Assembly (NCBI GenBank): GCA_029780695.1
Contig: JAKOYD010000097.1
Span: forward strand, 1-60,216
Direction: 5' to 3'
Origin: Pseudomonadota bacterium
Lineage (GTDB): Bacteria > Pseudomonadota > Gammaproteobacteria > Burkholderiales > Burkholderiaceae_C
DNA: 60,216 nt
Shown here: piece by piece, positions 50,915-59,538 of the stretch
Numbering within the stretch: the stretch's first letter is position 1
Layout: each line of letters opens with the position of its first letter
The notes under the pieces: model-generated
What the model saw: the letters and a program-made list of their open reading frames with translations, nothing else
What the model was told of the DNA's origin: nothing
Databases searched by the model: none
Made by a program: the position numbers and the translations under genes

Positions 50915-53164
50915 TCAGGCGATCTTGAAGCGGGCCACCGACTGCCGCAGTTCATCGGCCATGCGCGCCAGATCGCGCACCTGGTTGGCGGTCGAGCGTG
51001 TGCTCTCGCCGGTCTGCTCGGTCACGGCGAAGATGTGCTGAATGTTGCCGGCCACTTCGTTGGCCTGATCGGCTTCCTTGGACGCCGAGGCGGAAATCTG
51101 CTCAATCAGTTCGGCCAGGCGGCGCGACACGCGGTCGATCTCGGACAGCGCGGTGCCCGCGTGGTCGGACAGGCGTGCGCCTTCGACCACGCCCTGCGTC
51201 GAGCGCTCCATGGCGGCCACGGCGCCCTGGGTGTCGGTTTGAATGGCTTTGACCAGCGCCGCGATCTGGCGCGTGGCGTCGCCCGAGCGCTCTGCCAGCC
51301 GCTGCACTTCCTCGGCCACCACCGAGAAGCCGCGCCCGGCTTCACCGGCGGACGCGGCCTGGATGGCGGCGTTGAGGGCCAGCACGTTGGTCTGTTCGGT
51401 AATGTCGGCAATCAGCTCGGTGATTTCGCCGATCTCCTGCGACGATTCGCCCAGGCGCTTGATGCGCTTGGACGTTTCCTGAATCTGGTCGCGAATCGCG
51501 TTCATGCCGCCGATGGCGTTCTGCACGGCGGCCAAGCCGGTTTCGGCGGCTTCGCGCGACTGCCGCGCCACCGATGCCGATTCCTGCGCCTGCGCCGACA
51601 CGTCGTTGATGCGCGCGGCCATGTCCAGCACCGACTGGCCGGTTTCGCGGATTTCGCGCAGCTGCTCGGTGGACGTGGCCAGCAGTTCGGTGGACGTGGT
51701 TTCCACCTTCGAGGTGGTCTGCGCGACCCGCGTGGCCGTGCTCTGCACGTTGCCCACCAGCGAGCGCAGTTCCTCGACGGTGTAGTTCACCGAGTCGGCG
51801 ATGGCGCCGGTGATGTCTTCGGTCACCGTGGCTTCTTGTGTCAGGTCGCCCTCGGCCACCGTCTGCAGTTCGTTCATCAGCCGCAGAATCGCCGCTTGGT
51901 TGGCGTCGTTGACGCGCTTGCCCTCCTGCTGCTGCAATTCGGCCGCGTGGCGCTGCTGTTCGGCCAGTTGCTGGCGCTGGCGGCTTTCACGCAGTTGCAC
52001 GTACGCCAGGCCAGCGGCCGCCAGCAGCGCCAGAGCCGCGGGCACCAGCAGCATCAGCAGGCCGGTGAAGCCCAGGCCCGATACCCCTGCCAGCCGGTCC
52101 TGCAGCGCTTCGAGTTCCTTGCGCAACGGTTCGCTGTCGGACACGATCACGGTCTGCGCCTCGCGCGCGGACACCAGGCCCTGCAGGTTGCCCAGAATGC
52201 CACTGGCCTGCGCACGCGTTTGCTCGTACATCTTCATGAGGTCGTTCAGCCGCTCGCGGGTCTGCTCATCGCGCACCGGCGCCAGGCGCAACTCCTGGCT
52301 GCCTTCCAGCAAGCCCTGAGCCACCTCCTTGAAGGAGTTCAAGTCCTTGCCCAGCAGAAACACCGCCTCGGGACTCACGCCTTCCATGGTCAGGAATTCG
52401 TTGGCCGATTTGCCGATGCGCTGGGTCAGCATCACCAGCTGGCCGGCGGCGGAAATCTCGGACGCCGGCGCGTTCTGCTGCAGCTTGAGCGACGACACGG
52501 TTTCGGCCAGCTCCAGCAGGTCGGACGACTGGCGGCTGACCGAGCGCAAGGCAGCCCCCACCTGGGTCAGCGTCTTCTGCTGCCCCATCACGATGGCGGC
52601 ATTCTGGTCGGCGCGGTCAATCAGCGGCAGGATCTTGCCGAGCTCGGCGCTGTAGGCGTCGCCGAGCGCCGGCACGCTGGGGCTGCCGGACTGCAGGCCA
52701 TGCACGTTGCCCGACAGCGCGGCCGCGCTTTCCTTCAGTTCAGGAAAGGCTTCGGCGTTGCCGATCAGCGCCTGGGACACCGATTTGGCCAGACGCTGCG
52801 ACTGCATCAACGACTGACCCACCGCCGCCACCTGTTGCGATCCCTTGCCGGTTTGATACACGGTGAGAAACACCATCACGGCCAGCACCACCAACGCCAG
52901 CGCCAGCAGCATGGAAAGCAGCCGCTGATGCGCCGCCGCCGTGCGCAAGCCCAGCAGCGGCACCGCGAAAACGTCTCCGGGTGGCAGCGCGGGCACTTCC
53001 GGCACGTCGACGCTCGGTGCCAGGGCGGTGTTCTCGCTGGCCATGGGCGGCTCATGGCCGTCAAGGGAAGGCGGCGCATCGGCCAGCTCGGCGGAAAGCA
53101 GCGCCTTGCCTTCGTCGGCGGCGGGTGTCTGCGGCGTCTTTTTGAACATATCGGAAATGGCCAT
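50915..53164 (-). CDS. pilJ: Pilus chemotaxis receptor PilJ (methyl-accepting type)
   Basis: Receptor of the Pil-Chp system. It is 749 residues. A cytoplasmic N-terminal stretch of about 80 residues precedes the first span (LLSMLLALALVVLAVMVFLT). A PilJ-type periplasmic domain with repeated helices follows, then a second span (LMLLVPAALALLAAAGLAYV, about 366) and a HAMP-like part. The signalling hairpin has TNVLALNAAIQAASAGEAGR and GFSVVAEEVQRLAERSGDAT. It lies between pilI and chpA. Confidence 0.95.
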   Translation of the reverse strand: MAISDMFKKTPQTPAADEGKALLSAELADAPPSLDGHEPPMASENTALAPSVDVPEVPALPPGDVFAVPLLGLRTAAAHQRLLSMLLALALVVLAVMVFLTVYQTGKGSQQVAAVGQSLMQSQRLAKSVSQALIGNAEAFPELKESAAALSGNVHGLQSGSPSVPALGDAYSAELGKILPLIDRADQNAAIVMGQQKTLTQVGAALRSVSRQSSDLLELAETVSSLKLQQNAPASEISAAGQLVMLTQRIGKSANEFLTMEGVSPEAVFLLGKDLNSFKEVAQGLLEGSQELRLAPVRDEQTRERLNDLMKMYEQTRAQASGILGNLQGLVSAREAQTVIVSDSEPLRKELEALQDRLAGVSGLGFTGLLMLLVPAALALLAAAGLAYVQLRESRQRQQLAEQQRHAAELQQQEGKRVNDANQAAILRLMNELQTVAEGDLTQEATVTEDITGAIADSVNYTVEELRSLVGNVQSTATRVAQTTSKVETTSTELLATSTEQLREIRETGQSVLDMAARINDVSAQAQESASVARQSREAAETGLAAVQNAIGGMNAIRDQIQETSKRIKRLGESSQEIGEITELIADITEQTNVLALNAAIQAASAGEAGRGFSVVAEEVQRLAERSGDATRQIAALVKAIQTDTQGAVAAMERSTQGVVEGARLSDHAGTALSEIDRVSRRLAELIEQISASASKEADQANEVAGNIQHIFAVTEQTGESTRSTANQVRDLARMADELRQSVARFKIA

Positions 53165-53187
53165 GTTGCAAACCTTGAGAAACCTGC

Positions 53188-53721
53188 TTAAGCACCGATG
53201 CCCAGGAATGACGGGTGCTGGGAAAGAGCCTGGAGGTTAAGTTCCTGCCACTGCCGACCTTCGGCATCGGTGTAGCGGTGGCTGAAGTAGGACGGCGCGG
53301 CGGCGTCGGCCGGCGCCGATGAAGTGAACGAATCGGGGGTACGCAGCCCGAGCAGGCGATCAACCAGCAAGGCGCAGTTGGCTTCAAGCATCGGATTGAG
53401 CGCCACCAGGCGGCATTGAGAGCTTTCGCCGTCATTGCGTGCGCGGTCGGCGCCGGCCACGCCCATGAAGGCTGCCAAGTCGATCACGGCCGACAATGCG
53501 CCGCGCAGGTTGGCCACGCCCATGAACCAGGGCTGCACATAGGGCACGCGCTGCACGTCGGTCCAGGAGAAGATCTCGCCCGCATGGCTGAGCGGAAACA
53601 GCAGGCGCGCCGTGCGCGCTTCCACCGCGAGCCACGAGGCCGTCACACCGGTGGTGCGCGCCGACTGCAAGCGCTCGGCCAGCCGGGTCTGAAATTCGCG
53701 CAGGGCTTGCTTGGTCGCCAT
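53188..53721 (-). CDS. pilI: CheW-like adaptor PilI
   Basis: It is 177 residues. The CheW fold is marked by WLAVEARTARLLFPLSHAGE, VQRVPYVQPWFMGVANLRGA and LSAVIDLAAFMGV. It couples PilJ to ChpA. It lies between pilH (6 bp) and pilJ (23 bp), all read leftward. Confidence 0.93.
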   Translation of the reverse strand: MATKQALREFQTRLAERLQSARTTGVTASWLAVEARTARLLFPLSHAGEIFSWTDVQRVPYVQPWFMGVANLRGALSAVIDLAAFMGVAGADRARNDGESSQCRLVALNPMLEANCALLVDRLLGLRTPDSFTSSAPADAAAPSYFSHRYTDAEGRQWQELNLQALSQHPSFLGIGA

Positions 53722-53727
53722 GCGCGG

Positions 53728-54093
53728 TCAGCCCAGCGCCTTGATCTTGCCGATCAGCTCGGCCTGGTCCACCGGCTTGGTGATGTAGTCGCGCGCGCCC
53801 TGGCGCAGGCCCCACACGCGGTCGGTCTCCTGATTTTTGCTGGTGCACATGATGATTGGCAAGTCGGCGTAGCGCGGGTCGCGCAAGATGCCCCGCGTCA
53901 GCTGAAAGCCGTTTTGCCCCGGCATGACCACGTCCATCAAAATCAAATCGGGCTTGAGCTGCTCCAGGCGGCGCAGCGCATCGTCGCCGCTCTCGGCCGT
54001 TGCCACCGCGTAACCTGCCCTCTTCAGCATGTCGCTGAGATACATCAGCTCGGTCTTCGAATCGTCCACGACCAGCACGTTGCGGATCGGCAT
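53728..54093 (-). CDS. pilH: Response regulator PilH
   Basis: A stand-alone receiver domain of 121 residues: VLVVDDSKTELMYL at the start, phospho-acceptor Asp in LILMDVVMPGQNGFQL (about 52), and Lys in ARDYITKPVDQAEL (about 107). In Pseudomonas PilH modulates retraction. Its ATG shares one base with the pilG stop (TAATG). Confidence 0.93.
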   Translation of the reverse strand: MPIRNVLVVDDSKTELMYLSDMLKRAGYAVATAESGDDALRRLEQLKPDLILMDVVMPGQNGFQLTRGILRDPRYADLPIIMCTSKNQETDRVWGLRQGARDYITKPVDQAELIGKIKALG

Positions 54094-54479
54094 TACAGGG
54101 CTCCTTCGTTGGCAGTGCCAAACTGCTGCACCGCCTGCAGCAACTGGTTCTTGGTGAATGGCTTGGTCAGGTATTCCTGCGAACCGACCATGCGGCCGCG
54201 CGCCTTGTCGAACACGCCGTCCTTGGACGACAGCATGACCACCGGGGTGGAGGCGAACTTTTCGTTGCGCTTGATGATGGCGCAGGTCTGGTAGCCGTCC
54301 AGGCGCGGCATCAGGATGTCGCAGAAGATCAGGTCGGGCTGGCTGTCGTTGACCTTGGCCAGCGCGTCGAAGCCGTCCTCGGCCAGCATCACTTCGTGGC
54401 CGCCTTGCTTGAGAAATATCTCGGCGCTGCGCCGAATGGTGTTGCTGTCGTCTATGACGAGCACTCGCTTTGATGCCAT
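54093..54479 (-). CDS. pilG: Response regulator PilG
   Basis: A stand-alone receiver domain of 128 residues from ATG 54479: RVLVIDDSNTIRRSAEIFLK at the start, Asp in LIFCDILMPRLDGYQTC (about 58), Lys in SQEYLTKPFTKNQLL (about 109). It controls pilus extension in the family. It opens the pilGHIJ-chpA operon. The 72-bp gap from the rubredoxin gene may hold its promoter. Confidence 0.93.
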   Translation of the reverse strand: MASKRVLVIDDSNTIRRSAEIFLKQGGHEVMLAEDGFDALAKVNDSQPDLIFCDILMPRLDGYQTCAIIKRNEKFASTPVVMLSSKDGVFDKARGRMVGSQEYLTKPFTKNQLLQAVQQFGTANEGAL

Positions 54480-54551
54480 GTCCCCTCGCCGCTCTTCATC
54501 CGGGCCGCGCACGGCCCCTTACACCACCACAGAGCCGCCCCGCGCGCGGGA

Positions 54552-54722
54552 TCAGATCTGCACCATTTCAAAATCTTCCTTGCGCGCCCCGCATTCCGGG
54601 CAAGTCCAGTTCATGGGCACCTGCTCCCAGGGTGTACCAGGCGCGATACCATGGTCGGGTGCGCCCGCGGTTTCGTCGTAAAGCCAGCCGCAGATGAGGC
54701 ACATCCAAGTCTTCGTGTTCAT
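54552..54722 (-). CDS. Rubredoxin
   Basis: It is 56 residues from ATG 54722. Two iron-binding CxxC pairs are seen: MCLICGWLYDETAG (Cys 8 and 11) and WTCPECGARKEDF (Cys 41 and 44), a standard one-iron rubredoxin. It carries electrons to an unidentified partner. It is divergent from the thiD-like gene, and this neighbourhood with hemL is, as I recall, common in Burkholderiales. Confidence 0.96.
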   Translation of the reverse strand: MNTKTWMCLICGWLYDETAGAPDHGIAPGTPWEQVPMNWTCPECGARKEDFEMVQI

Positions 54723-54818
54723 ACAGCTTAGGTTGCGTGTACTTAAAATGCAAATGATTGTATCGGCGGGGTATGGGCCAGGGGGCATCGTGTCGCGTCC
54801 GACGCCTGTTTCACGCCC

Positions 54819-55760
54819 ATGACTCGCAGCAATGCGCCCGATCCGTCGCGCTCCAGCGACACCCTCGAGCTGTCAGCGGAAAGCGAAACGCTGCCTTGCG
54901 TGCTGAGCTTCAACGCCAACGACCCCACGGGCGCCGGCGGCGCGGCTGGCGACGCCACGGTCATCGCGTCCATCGGGGCGCATGCACTGCCGGTGGTCAC
55001 GGGCGTGTACATCCGCGACACGCGCGAAATCCACGGTCATGTGGCGCTGGACGACAGCGCCGTGGCCGAACAGGCGGTCGCGGTGGCCGAGGATATCCCC
55101 ATCCATGCCATCAAGGTCGGCTTTCTGGGCGGCGCCGAGGCGGTATCGCAGGTGGCCGCCTTCGCCGCCGACTATCCCACCGTGCCGCTGATTGCCTATC
55201 TGCCCGACCTGTCCTGGTGGGACGAGCAGGAAATCGACAGCTACCTCGATGCCTTTCGTGAGCTGCTGCTGCCGCAGACGGCGGTGCTGGTGGGCAACAA
55301 CACCACGCTGCGGCACTGGCTGCTGCCCGAATCGGCCACCGACCGCCGCGCCCGCGCCACCGATCTGGCGCGCGCCGCCTCGCAAGCAGGCGTGTCCTAC
55401 GTGCTGGTGACGGGCGTGCCCACGCTGGGCGACCAGATCGGCAACGTGCTGGCGTCGCCCCAGGCCGAACTGTTCAGCCAGGGTTTCGAGCGCATCGACG
55501 CCGGCTTCCTGGGCGCGGGCGATATCCTGTCGGCCGCGCTGGCGGCGCTCATCGCCACCGGCTCCGAGCTGACCGACGCCGTCGGCGAAGCGCTGCAATA
55601 CCTCGACCAGGCGCTGGACCACGGGTTCCGGCCCGGCATGGGCCGCGCCGTGGCCGACCGGCTTTTCTGGGCCGACAGCGCCCCGGACGACGACGCAGTG
55701 CCGGACGGTGAACCCACCCTTATCGACATTCCCCACCCCTCCAATGAAACCAAGCACTGA
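54819..55760 (+). CDS. thiD: ThiD-like hydroxymethylpyrimidine (phosphate) kinase
   Basis: It is 313 residues with the ribokinase-like fold. [20 protein letters not shown] is the substrate-binding start (classical ThiD has GSDPSGGAG), [13 protein letters not shown] and [15 protein letters not shown] follow. The anion-hole motif is [15 protein letters not shown], closer to the GAGD of the wider family than to the GTGC of E. coli ThiD. The thiamine-synthesis role is the usual annotation but less sure for this divergent type. It overlaps hemL by 17 bp. Confidence 0.75.
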   Translation: MTRSNAPDPSRSSDTLELSAESETLPCVLSFNANDPTGAGGAAGDATVIASIGAHALPVVTGVYIRDTREIHGHVALDDSAVAEQAVAVAEDIPIHAIKVGFLGGAEAVSQVAAFAADYPTVPLIAYLPDLSWWDEQEIDSYLDAFRELLLPQTAVLVGNNTTLRHWLLPESATDRRARATDLARAASQAGVSYVLVTGVPTLGDQIGNVLASPQAELFSQGFERIDAGFLGAGDILSAALAALIATGSELTDAVGEALQYLDQALDHGFRPGMGRAVADRLFWADSAPDDDAVPDGEPTLIDIPHPSNETKH

Positions 55761-57051
55761 CCTGAACGAAACCCTGATGGCGCGCGCACGCCAGGTGATT
55801 CCTGGCGGCGTCAACTCGCCGGTACGGGCGTTTCGCGCCGTGGGCGGCACGCCGCGCTTCGTGCAGCGTGCGCAGGGCGCCTATTTCTGGGACGCCAATG
55901 GCACCCGCTACATCGACTACATCGGCTCCTGGGGCCCCATGATCCTGGGCCACGGCCACCCGGCCGTGCTCGAAGCCGTGCAGAAGGCCGCCAACGAGGG
56001 CTTTTCGTACGGCGCGCCGACCGAGCGCGAGATTGAGCTGGCCGAGGAAATCCTCTCGCTGGTACCCAGCATGGAGATGCTGCGCCTGGTCAGCAGCGGC
56101 ACCGAAGCCGGCATGACGGCGATCCGCCTGGCGCGCGGCGCCACCGGGCGCACCAAGATCATCAAGTTCGAGGGCTGCTACCACGGCCACGCCGACGCGC
56201 TGCTGGTCAAGGCCGGCTCGGGGCTGGCCACCTTCGGCAACCCGACCAGCGCCGGCGTGCCGCCCGACGTGGTGCAGCACACGCTGGTGCTCGAATACAA
56301 CAACGTCACGCAGCTTGAAGAAGCCTTTGCGCTGCACGGCGACCAGATCGCCGGCCTGATCATCGAGCCGCTTGCCGGCAACATGAACTTCGTGCGCGCC
56401 AGCGTCGAATTCACCCGCCGCTGCCGCGAGCTGTGCACGCGGCATGGCGCGCTGCTGATCTACGACGAAGTCATGACCGGCTGCCGCGTGGCGCTGGGCA
56501 GCGCGCAAAGCGTCTACGCCAAGGCCATCCCCGGCTTCGAGCCCGACATCACCGTGATGGGCAAGGTCATCGGCGGCGGCATGCCGCTGGCGGCCTTCGG
56601 CGGCAAGCGCGCGGTGATGGAGCAACTGGCGCCGCTCGGCCCGGTCTACCAGGCCGGCACCTTGTCGGGCAACCCGGTGGCCACCGCGTGCGGGCTGGCC
56701 ACGCTGCGCGAAATCAGAAAGCCCGGCTTCTTCGACGCGCTGAGCGCCCGCACGCGCCGCCTGGTCGACGGCCTGAAGGCCGAGGCCGCGCAGGCCGGCG
56801 TGCCTTTCAGCGCCGACTGCGAGGGCGGCATGTTCGGCTTCTTCCTGCTGCCCGAGCTGCCGCAGAACTACACGCAGGTGATGAAGACCGACGGCACGCG
56901 CTTCAACCAGCTGTTCCATGGCCTGCTGGACCGCGGCATCTACATCGCCCCCGCGCTGTATGAGGCCGGCTTCGTCAGCGGCGCGCATACCGATGACGAC
57001 ATTGACGCCACGCTGTCCGCGTTCCGTGACGCGCTGGCGCCGCTGCGCTGA
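55744..57051 (+). CDS. hemL: Glutamate-1-semialdehyde 2,1-aminomutase
   Basis: PLP enzyme that makes 5-aminolevulinate for tetrapyrroles. It is 435 residues from ATG 55744. [20 protein letters not shown] and [19 protein letters not shown] are family blocks. The catalytic Lys lies in [18 protein letters not shown] (about 274), and [16 protein letters not shown] follows. Its start lies inside the end of the thiD-like gene. Heme supply suits the many cytochromes in the sox region. Confidence 0.97.
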   Translation: MKPSTDLNETLMARARQVIPGGVNSPVRAFRAVGGTPRFVQRAQGAYFWDANGTRYIDYIGSWGPMILGHGHPAVLEAVQKAANEGFSYGAPTEREIELAEEILSLVPSMEMLRLVSSGTEAGMTAIRLARGATGRTKIIKFEGCYHGHADALLVKAGSGLATFGNPTSAGVPPDVVQHTLVLEYNNVTQLEEAFALHGDQIAGLIIEPLAGNMNFVRASVEFTRRCRELCTRHGALLIYDEVMTGCRVALGSAQSVYAKAIPGFEPDITVMGKVIGGGMPLAAFGGKRAVMEQLAPLGPVYQAGTLSGNPVATACGLATLREIRKPGFFDALSARTRRLVDGLKAEAAQAGVPFSADCEGGMFGFFLLPELPQNYTQVMKTDGTRFNQLFHGLLDRGIYIAPALYEAGFVSGAHTDDDIDATLSAFRDALAPLR

Positions 57052-57071
57052 ACATCGCAGGGTGGTTTAGC

Positions 57072-57383
57072 ATGAACCGTCAAGCGCTATGGAGGGAACA
57101 TCCATTGACCCCGTTCACCCTGACCCTGGCCGCCGCCCTGGCTCTGCTGCCGCTGGCGGCGGACGCCCGCACTTCCCGGCCCAAGCCGCCGCGCGCGCAG
57201 GCCGCCACCAGCCAGTCCGCCAGCCCATCGGCCCCGACGACGGCCGAAGCCGACCTGAGCAGCCTGCAAACCACCGAATACGGCACCACGGAGCGCCGTC
57301 CGCCCTGGCAGGCCAACCCCACGCATCACTATGACGCGCGCGGAGTCGACTGCACGCTGTACCCGGTGCGCTGTCAGCGCTGA
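57072..57383 (+). CDS. Small secreted hypothetical protein
   Basis: It is 103 residues. A signal-like hydrophobic stretch (LTPFTLTLAAALALLPLAAD) is followed by a Pro/Ala/Ser-rich low-complexity region and a short conserved-looking end with WQANPTHHYDARGVDCTLYP and two Cys. No family was recognised. It lies 20 bp after hemL on the same strand and converges with purH. Confidence 0.55.
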   Translation: MNRQALWREHPLTPFTLTLAAALALLPLAADARTSRPKPPRAQAATSQSASPSAPTTAEADLSSLQTTEYGTTERRPPWQANPTHHYDARGVDCTLYPVRCQR

Positions 57384-57460
57384 CAGCGCAACGCGCGCCC
57401 CTCACCCGGTGCTTCAATAAGCTACAGGGTCGGCGCGTGTGCCATGCGGCCCCGTGGGCC

Positions 57461-59092
57461 TCAGTGCCTGAAGTGCCGCACGCCTGAGAACACCATCGCC
57501 ACACCCCGCTCGTCGGCCGCGTCGATCACTTCCTGGTCGCGCATCGAGCCGCCGGGCTGGATCACGCAGGTGGCGCCGTGGTCGATGACCACGTCCAGCC
57601 CGTCGCGGAACGGGAAGAACGCATCGCTCGCCACCGCCGTGCCCTGCAGCGACAAGCCGGCGTGGCCGGCCTTGATGCTGGCGATGCGCGCCGAATCCAG
57701 GCGGCTCATCTGCCCCGCGCCCACGCCCATCGTCATGCCGTCCTTGCAGAAGACGATGGCATTGCTCTTGACGAACTTGGCCACGTTCCAGGCGAACAGC
57801 AGGTCCTGCAGCTGTTGATCGGTCGGCGCCTTCTTCGTCACCACTTTCAGGTCCGACAGCTTCAGCTCGTGGTTGTCGGCGGTCTGCATCAACAGGCCCG
57901 AGCCCACGCGCTTGACGTCGATGGCGTTCTGGCCACGCGCCCAGTCGGTGGCTCCGTCGCGCTGCACGCCGTCCAGCGGAATGCGCAGCACGCGCACGTT
58001 GGCCTTGGCCTGCAACACGGCCAGCGCCTCGGGCGTGAAGTCGGGCGCCATCAGCACCTCGACGAACTGCTTGGACACCGCTTCGGCCGCCGCACCATCG
58101 ACCGGCACGTTGAAGGCGATGATGCCGCCAAAGGCGCTGGTCGGGTCGGTCTTGAAGGCCTTCTGGTAGGCCTGCAGTGCATCCGCACCCACCGCCACGC
58201 CGCACGGGTTGGCGTGCTTGACGATCACGCAGGCCGCGGCCGCGCCCAGGGTCGCGTTCGGTCCCGTGTCGAACTGCTTGACGCATTCCCACGCCGCGTC
58301 GGCGTCGGCGATGTTGTTGTAGCTCAGCTCCTTGCCCTGCAACTGCTCGGCCGTGACGATGGAGCCCGGCGCCGGGTACAGGTCGCGGTACAGCGCCGCC
58401 TGCTGGTGGGCGTTTTCGCCGTAGCGCAAGTCCTGCAGCTTGACGAATCGGCCATTGCTTTGTGCAGAAAACAGGCCCCTGGCCGGCACGCCATCTGCGC
58501 CTGCAGCTTCGAAATCAATAGCAGAAAGGTAATCGCTGATGGCCGCGTCGTAGTTGCTGATGCGGTTGAACGCCGCCACCGCCAGCCCGAAGCGCGTCTT
58601 GTCGGACAGCTTGCCCTCATGGGCCTGCAATTCGGCCAGCACCGGCGCGTATTGGCTGGCGTCGGTCAGCACGGCCACGTGTTGCCAGTTCTTGGCCGCG
58701 CTGCGCACCATGGCCGGCCCGCCGATGTCGATGTTCTCGATCGCGTCGGCCAGCGTGCAGCCTTTGCGTGCCACCGTGGACTCGAACGGATACAGGTTGA
58801 TCACCACCAGGTCGATGCTGCCGATGCCGTGGTCGGCCAGCGCCTGCATGTGCGCCGGCAGGTCGCGCCGCGCCAGCAGGCCGCCGTGCACGGCCGGGTG
58901 CAGCGTCTTCACGCGGCCATCCAGCATCTCCGGAAAGCGCGTCACCTCGGCCACCTCGGTCACGGGCAGCCCCGCCTCCTGCAGCAGCTTGGCCGTGCCG
59001 CCGGTCGACAGCAGGTTGAAGCCCAGCCCCACCAGCGCCGCCGCAAACTCGGCCACGCCCGTCTTGTCCGAAACGGAAATCAGTGCATTCAT
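57461..59092 (-). CDS. purH: Bifunctional AICAR formyltransferase/IMP cyclohydrolase
   Basis: Catalyses the last two steps of IMP synthesis. It is 543 residues. The N-terminal MGS-like cyclohydrolase domain has [20 protein letters not shown] and [15 protein letters not shown]. The C-terminal transformylase domain has [35 protein letters not shown] and [20 protein letters not shown]. The start is ATG 59092. A mini-repeat lies just upstream and separates it from fis. Confidence 0.97.
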   Translation of the reverse strand: MNALISVSDKTGVAEFAAALVGLGFNLLSTGGTAKLLQEAGLPVTEVAEVTRFPEMLDGRVKTLHPAVHGGLLARRDLPAHMQALADHGIGSIDLVVINLYPFESTVARKGCTLADAIENIDIGGPAMVRSAAKNWQHVAVLTDASQYAPVLAELQAHEGKLSDKTRFGLAVAAFNRISNYDAAISDYLSAIDFEAAGADGVPARGLFSAQSNGRFVKLQDLRYGENAHQQAALYRDLYPAPGSIVTAEQLQGKELSYNNIADADAAWECVKQFDTGPNATLGAAAACVIVKHANPCGVAVGADALQAYQKAFKTDPTSAFGGIIAFNVPVDGAAAEAVSKQFVEVLMAPDFTPEALAVLQAKANVRVLRIPLDGVQRDGATDWARGQNAIDVKRVGSGLLMQTADNHELKLSDLKVVTKKAPTDQQLQDLLFAWNVAKFVKSNAIVFCKDGMTMGVGAGQMSRLDSARIASIKAGHAGLSLQGTAVASDAFFPFRDGLDVVIDHGATCVIQPGGSMRDQEVIDAADERGVAMVFSGVRHFRH

Positions 59093-59110
59093 GAAAACAA
59101 CCCAAAGTTA

Positions 59111-59163
59111 GAAATAGAAAAAGCCCCCAGCGCCCACCCGACAAGCGCCGGCAGCTATCAAAA
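59111..59163 (-). repeat. TTTTGATAGCT mini-repeat ahead of purH
   Basis: On the minus strand: TTTTGATAGCTGCCGGCGCT, then TGTCGGGTGGGCGCTGGGGG and CTTTTTCTATTTC. It has the same block order as the unit ahead of gspH and lies about 20 bp before the purH start, in purH's orientation. Confidence 0.78.
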
Positions 59164-59184
59164 CCAAAGCATCCCCCTCACCGG

Positions 59185-59300
59185 TGGCCGCGGAGCAGGC
59201 CAATCCAGCGAACGCCGCGGAAGGGCTTGGCCCGCCCGCTGGCGTTGTCCCCCCTTGCGCAGCAAAAGGGGGGAAGGCGCCGCAGGCGACTCAGGGGGGT
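59185..59300 (-). repeat. Stop-abutting hairpin repeat, copy 8 (after fis)
   Basis: On the minus strand it starts ACCCCCCTGAGTCGCCTGCG directly after the fis TGA. It has a longer central hairpin (CCCCCCTTTTGCTGCGCAAG then GGGGGG) and ends GGCCTGCTCCGCGGCC. It has fis's orientation. Confidence 0.9.
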
Positions 59301-59534
59301 TCACAACAACTTATGCTCGACCAGCTTCTTGCGCAGCGTGTTGCGGTTCATGCCCAGCCACTCCGCCGCGCGGGACTGGTTCTGCCCTGCGTGTTCCATC
59401 ACCACGTCGAGCAGCGGCCGCTCGACCACGCGCAGCACCATGTCATACAGCCCGTCCGGCTCGGTGCCGCGCAGGTCGCGAAAGTAGGCCTGCAGGTTGT
59501 CTCGAACGCTTTCCTCGATGTCCTTCTTGCTCAT
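59301..59534 (-). CDS. fis: Fis-family DNA-binding protein
   Basis: Nucleoid protein and global regulator. It is 77 residues from ATG 59534. The C-terminal helix-turn-helix is complete: LLDVVMEHAGQNQSRAAEWL and GMNRNTLRKKLVEHKLL. The N-terminal beta-hairpin is shorter than in enterobacterial Fis, as in other betaproteobacteria. It starts 4 bp after dusB, the standard dusB-fis operon. Confidence 0.95.
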   Translation of the reverse strand: MSKKDIEESVRDNLQAYFRDLRGTEPDGLYDMVLRVVERPLLDVVMEHAGQNQSRAAEWLGMNRNTLRKKLVEHKLL

Positions 59535-59538
59535 GATG

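Noticed and set aside
51035..53191. 718-residue open frame on the plus strand over pilJ
   Set aside because: Antisense shadow of the receptor gene, low-complexity composition.
57578..59536. 652-residue open frame on the plus strand over purH
   Set aside because: Antisense to purH and running into repeat DNA; no domains.
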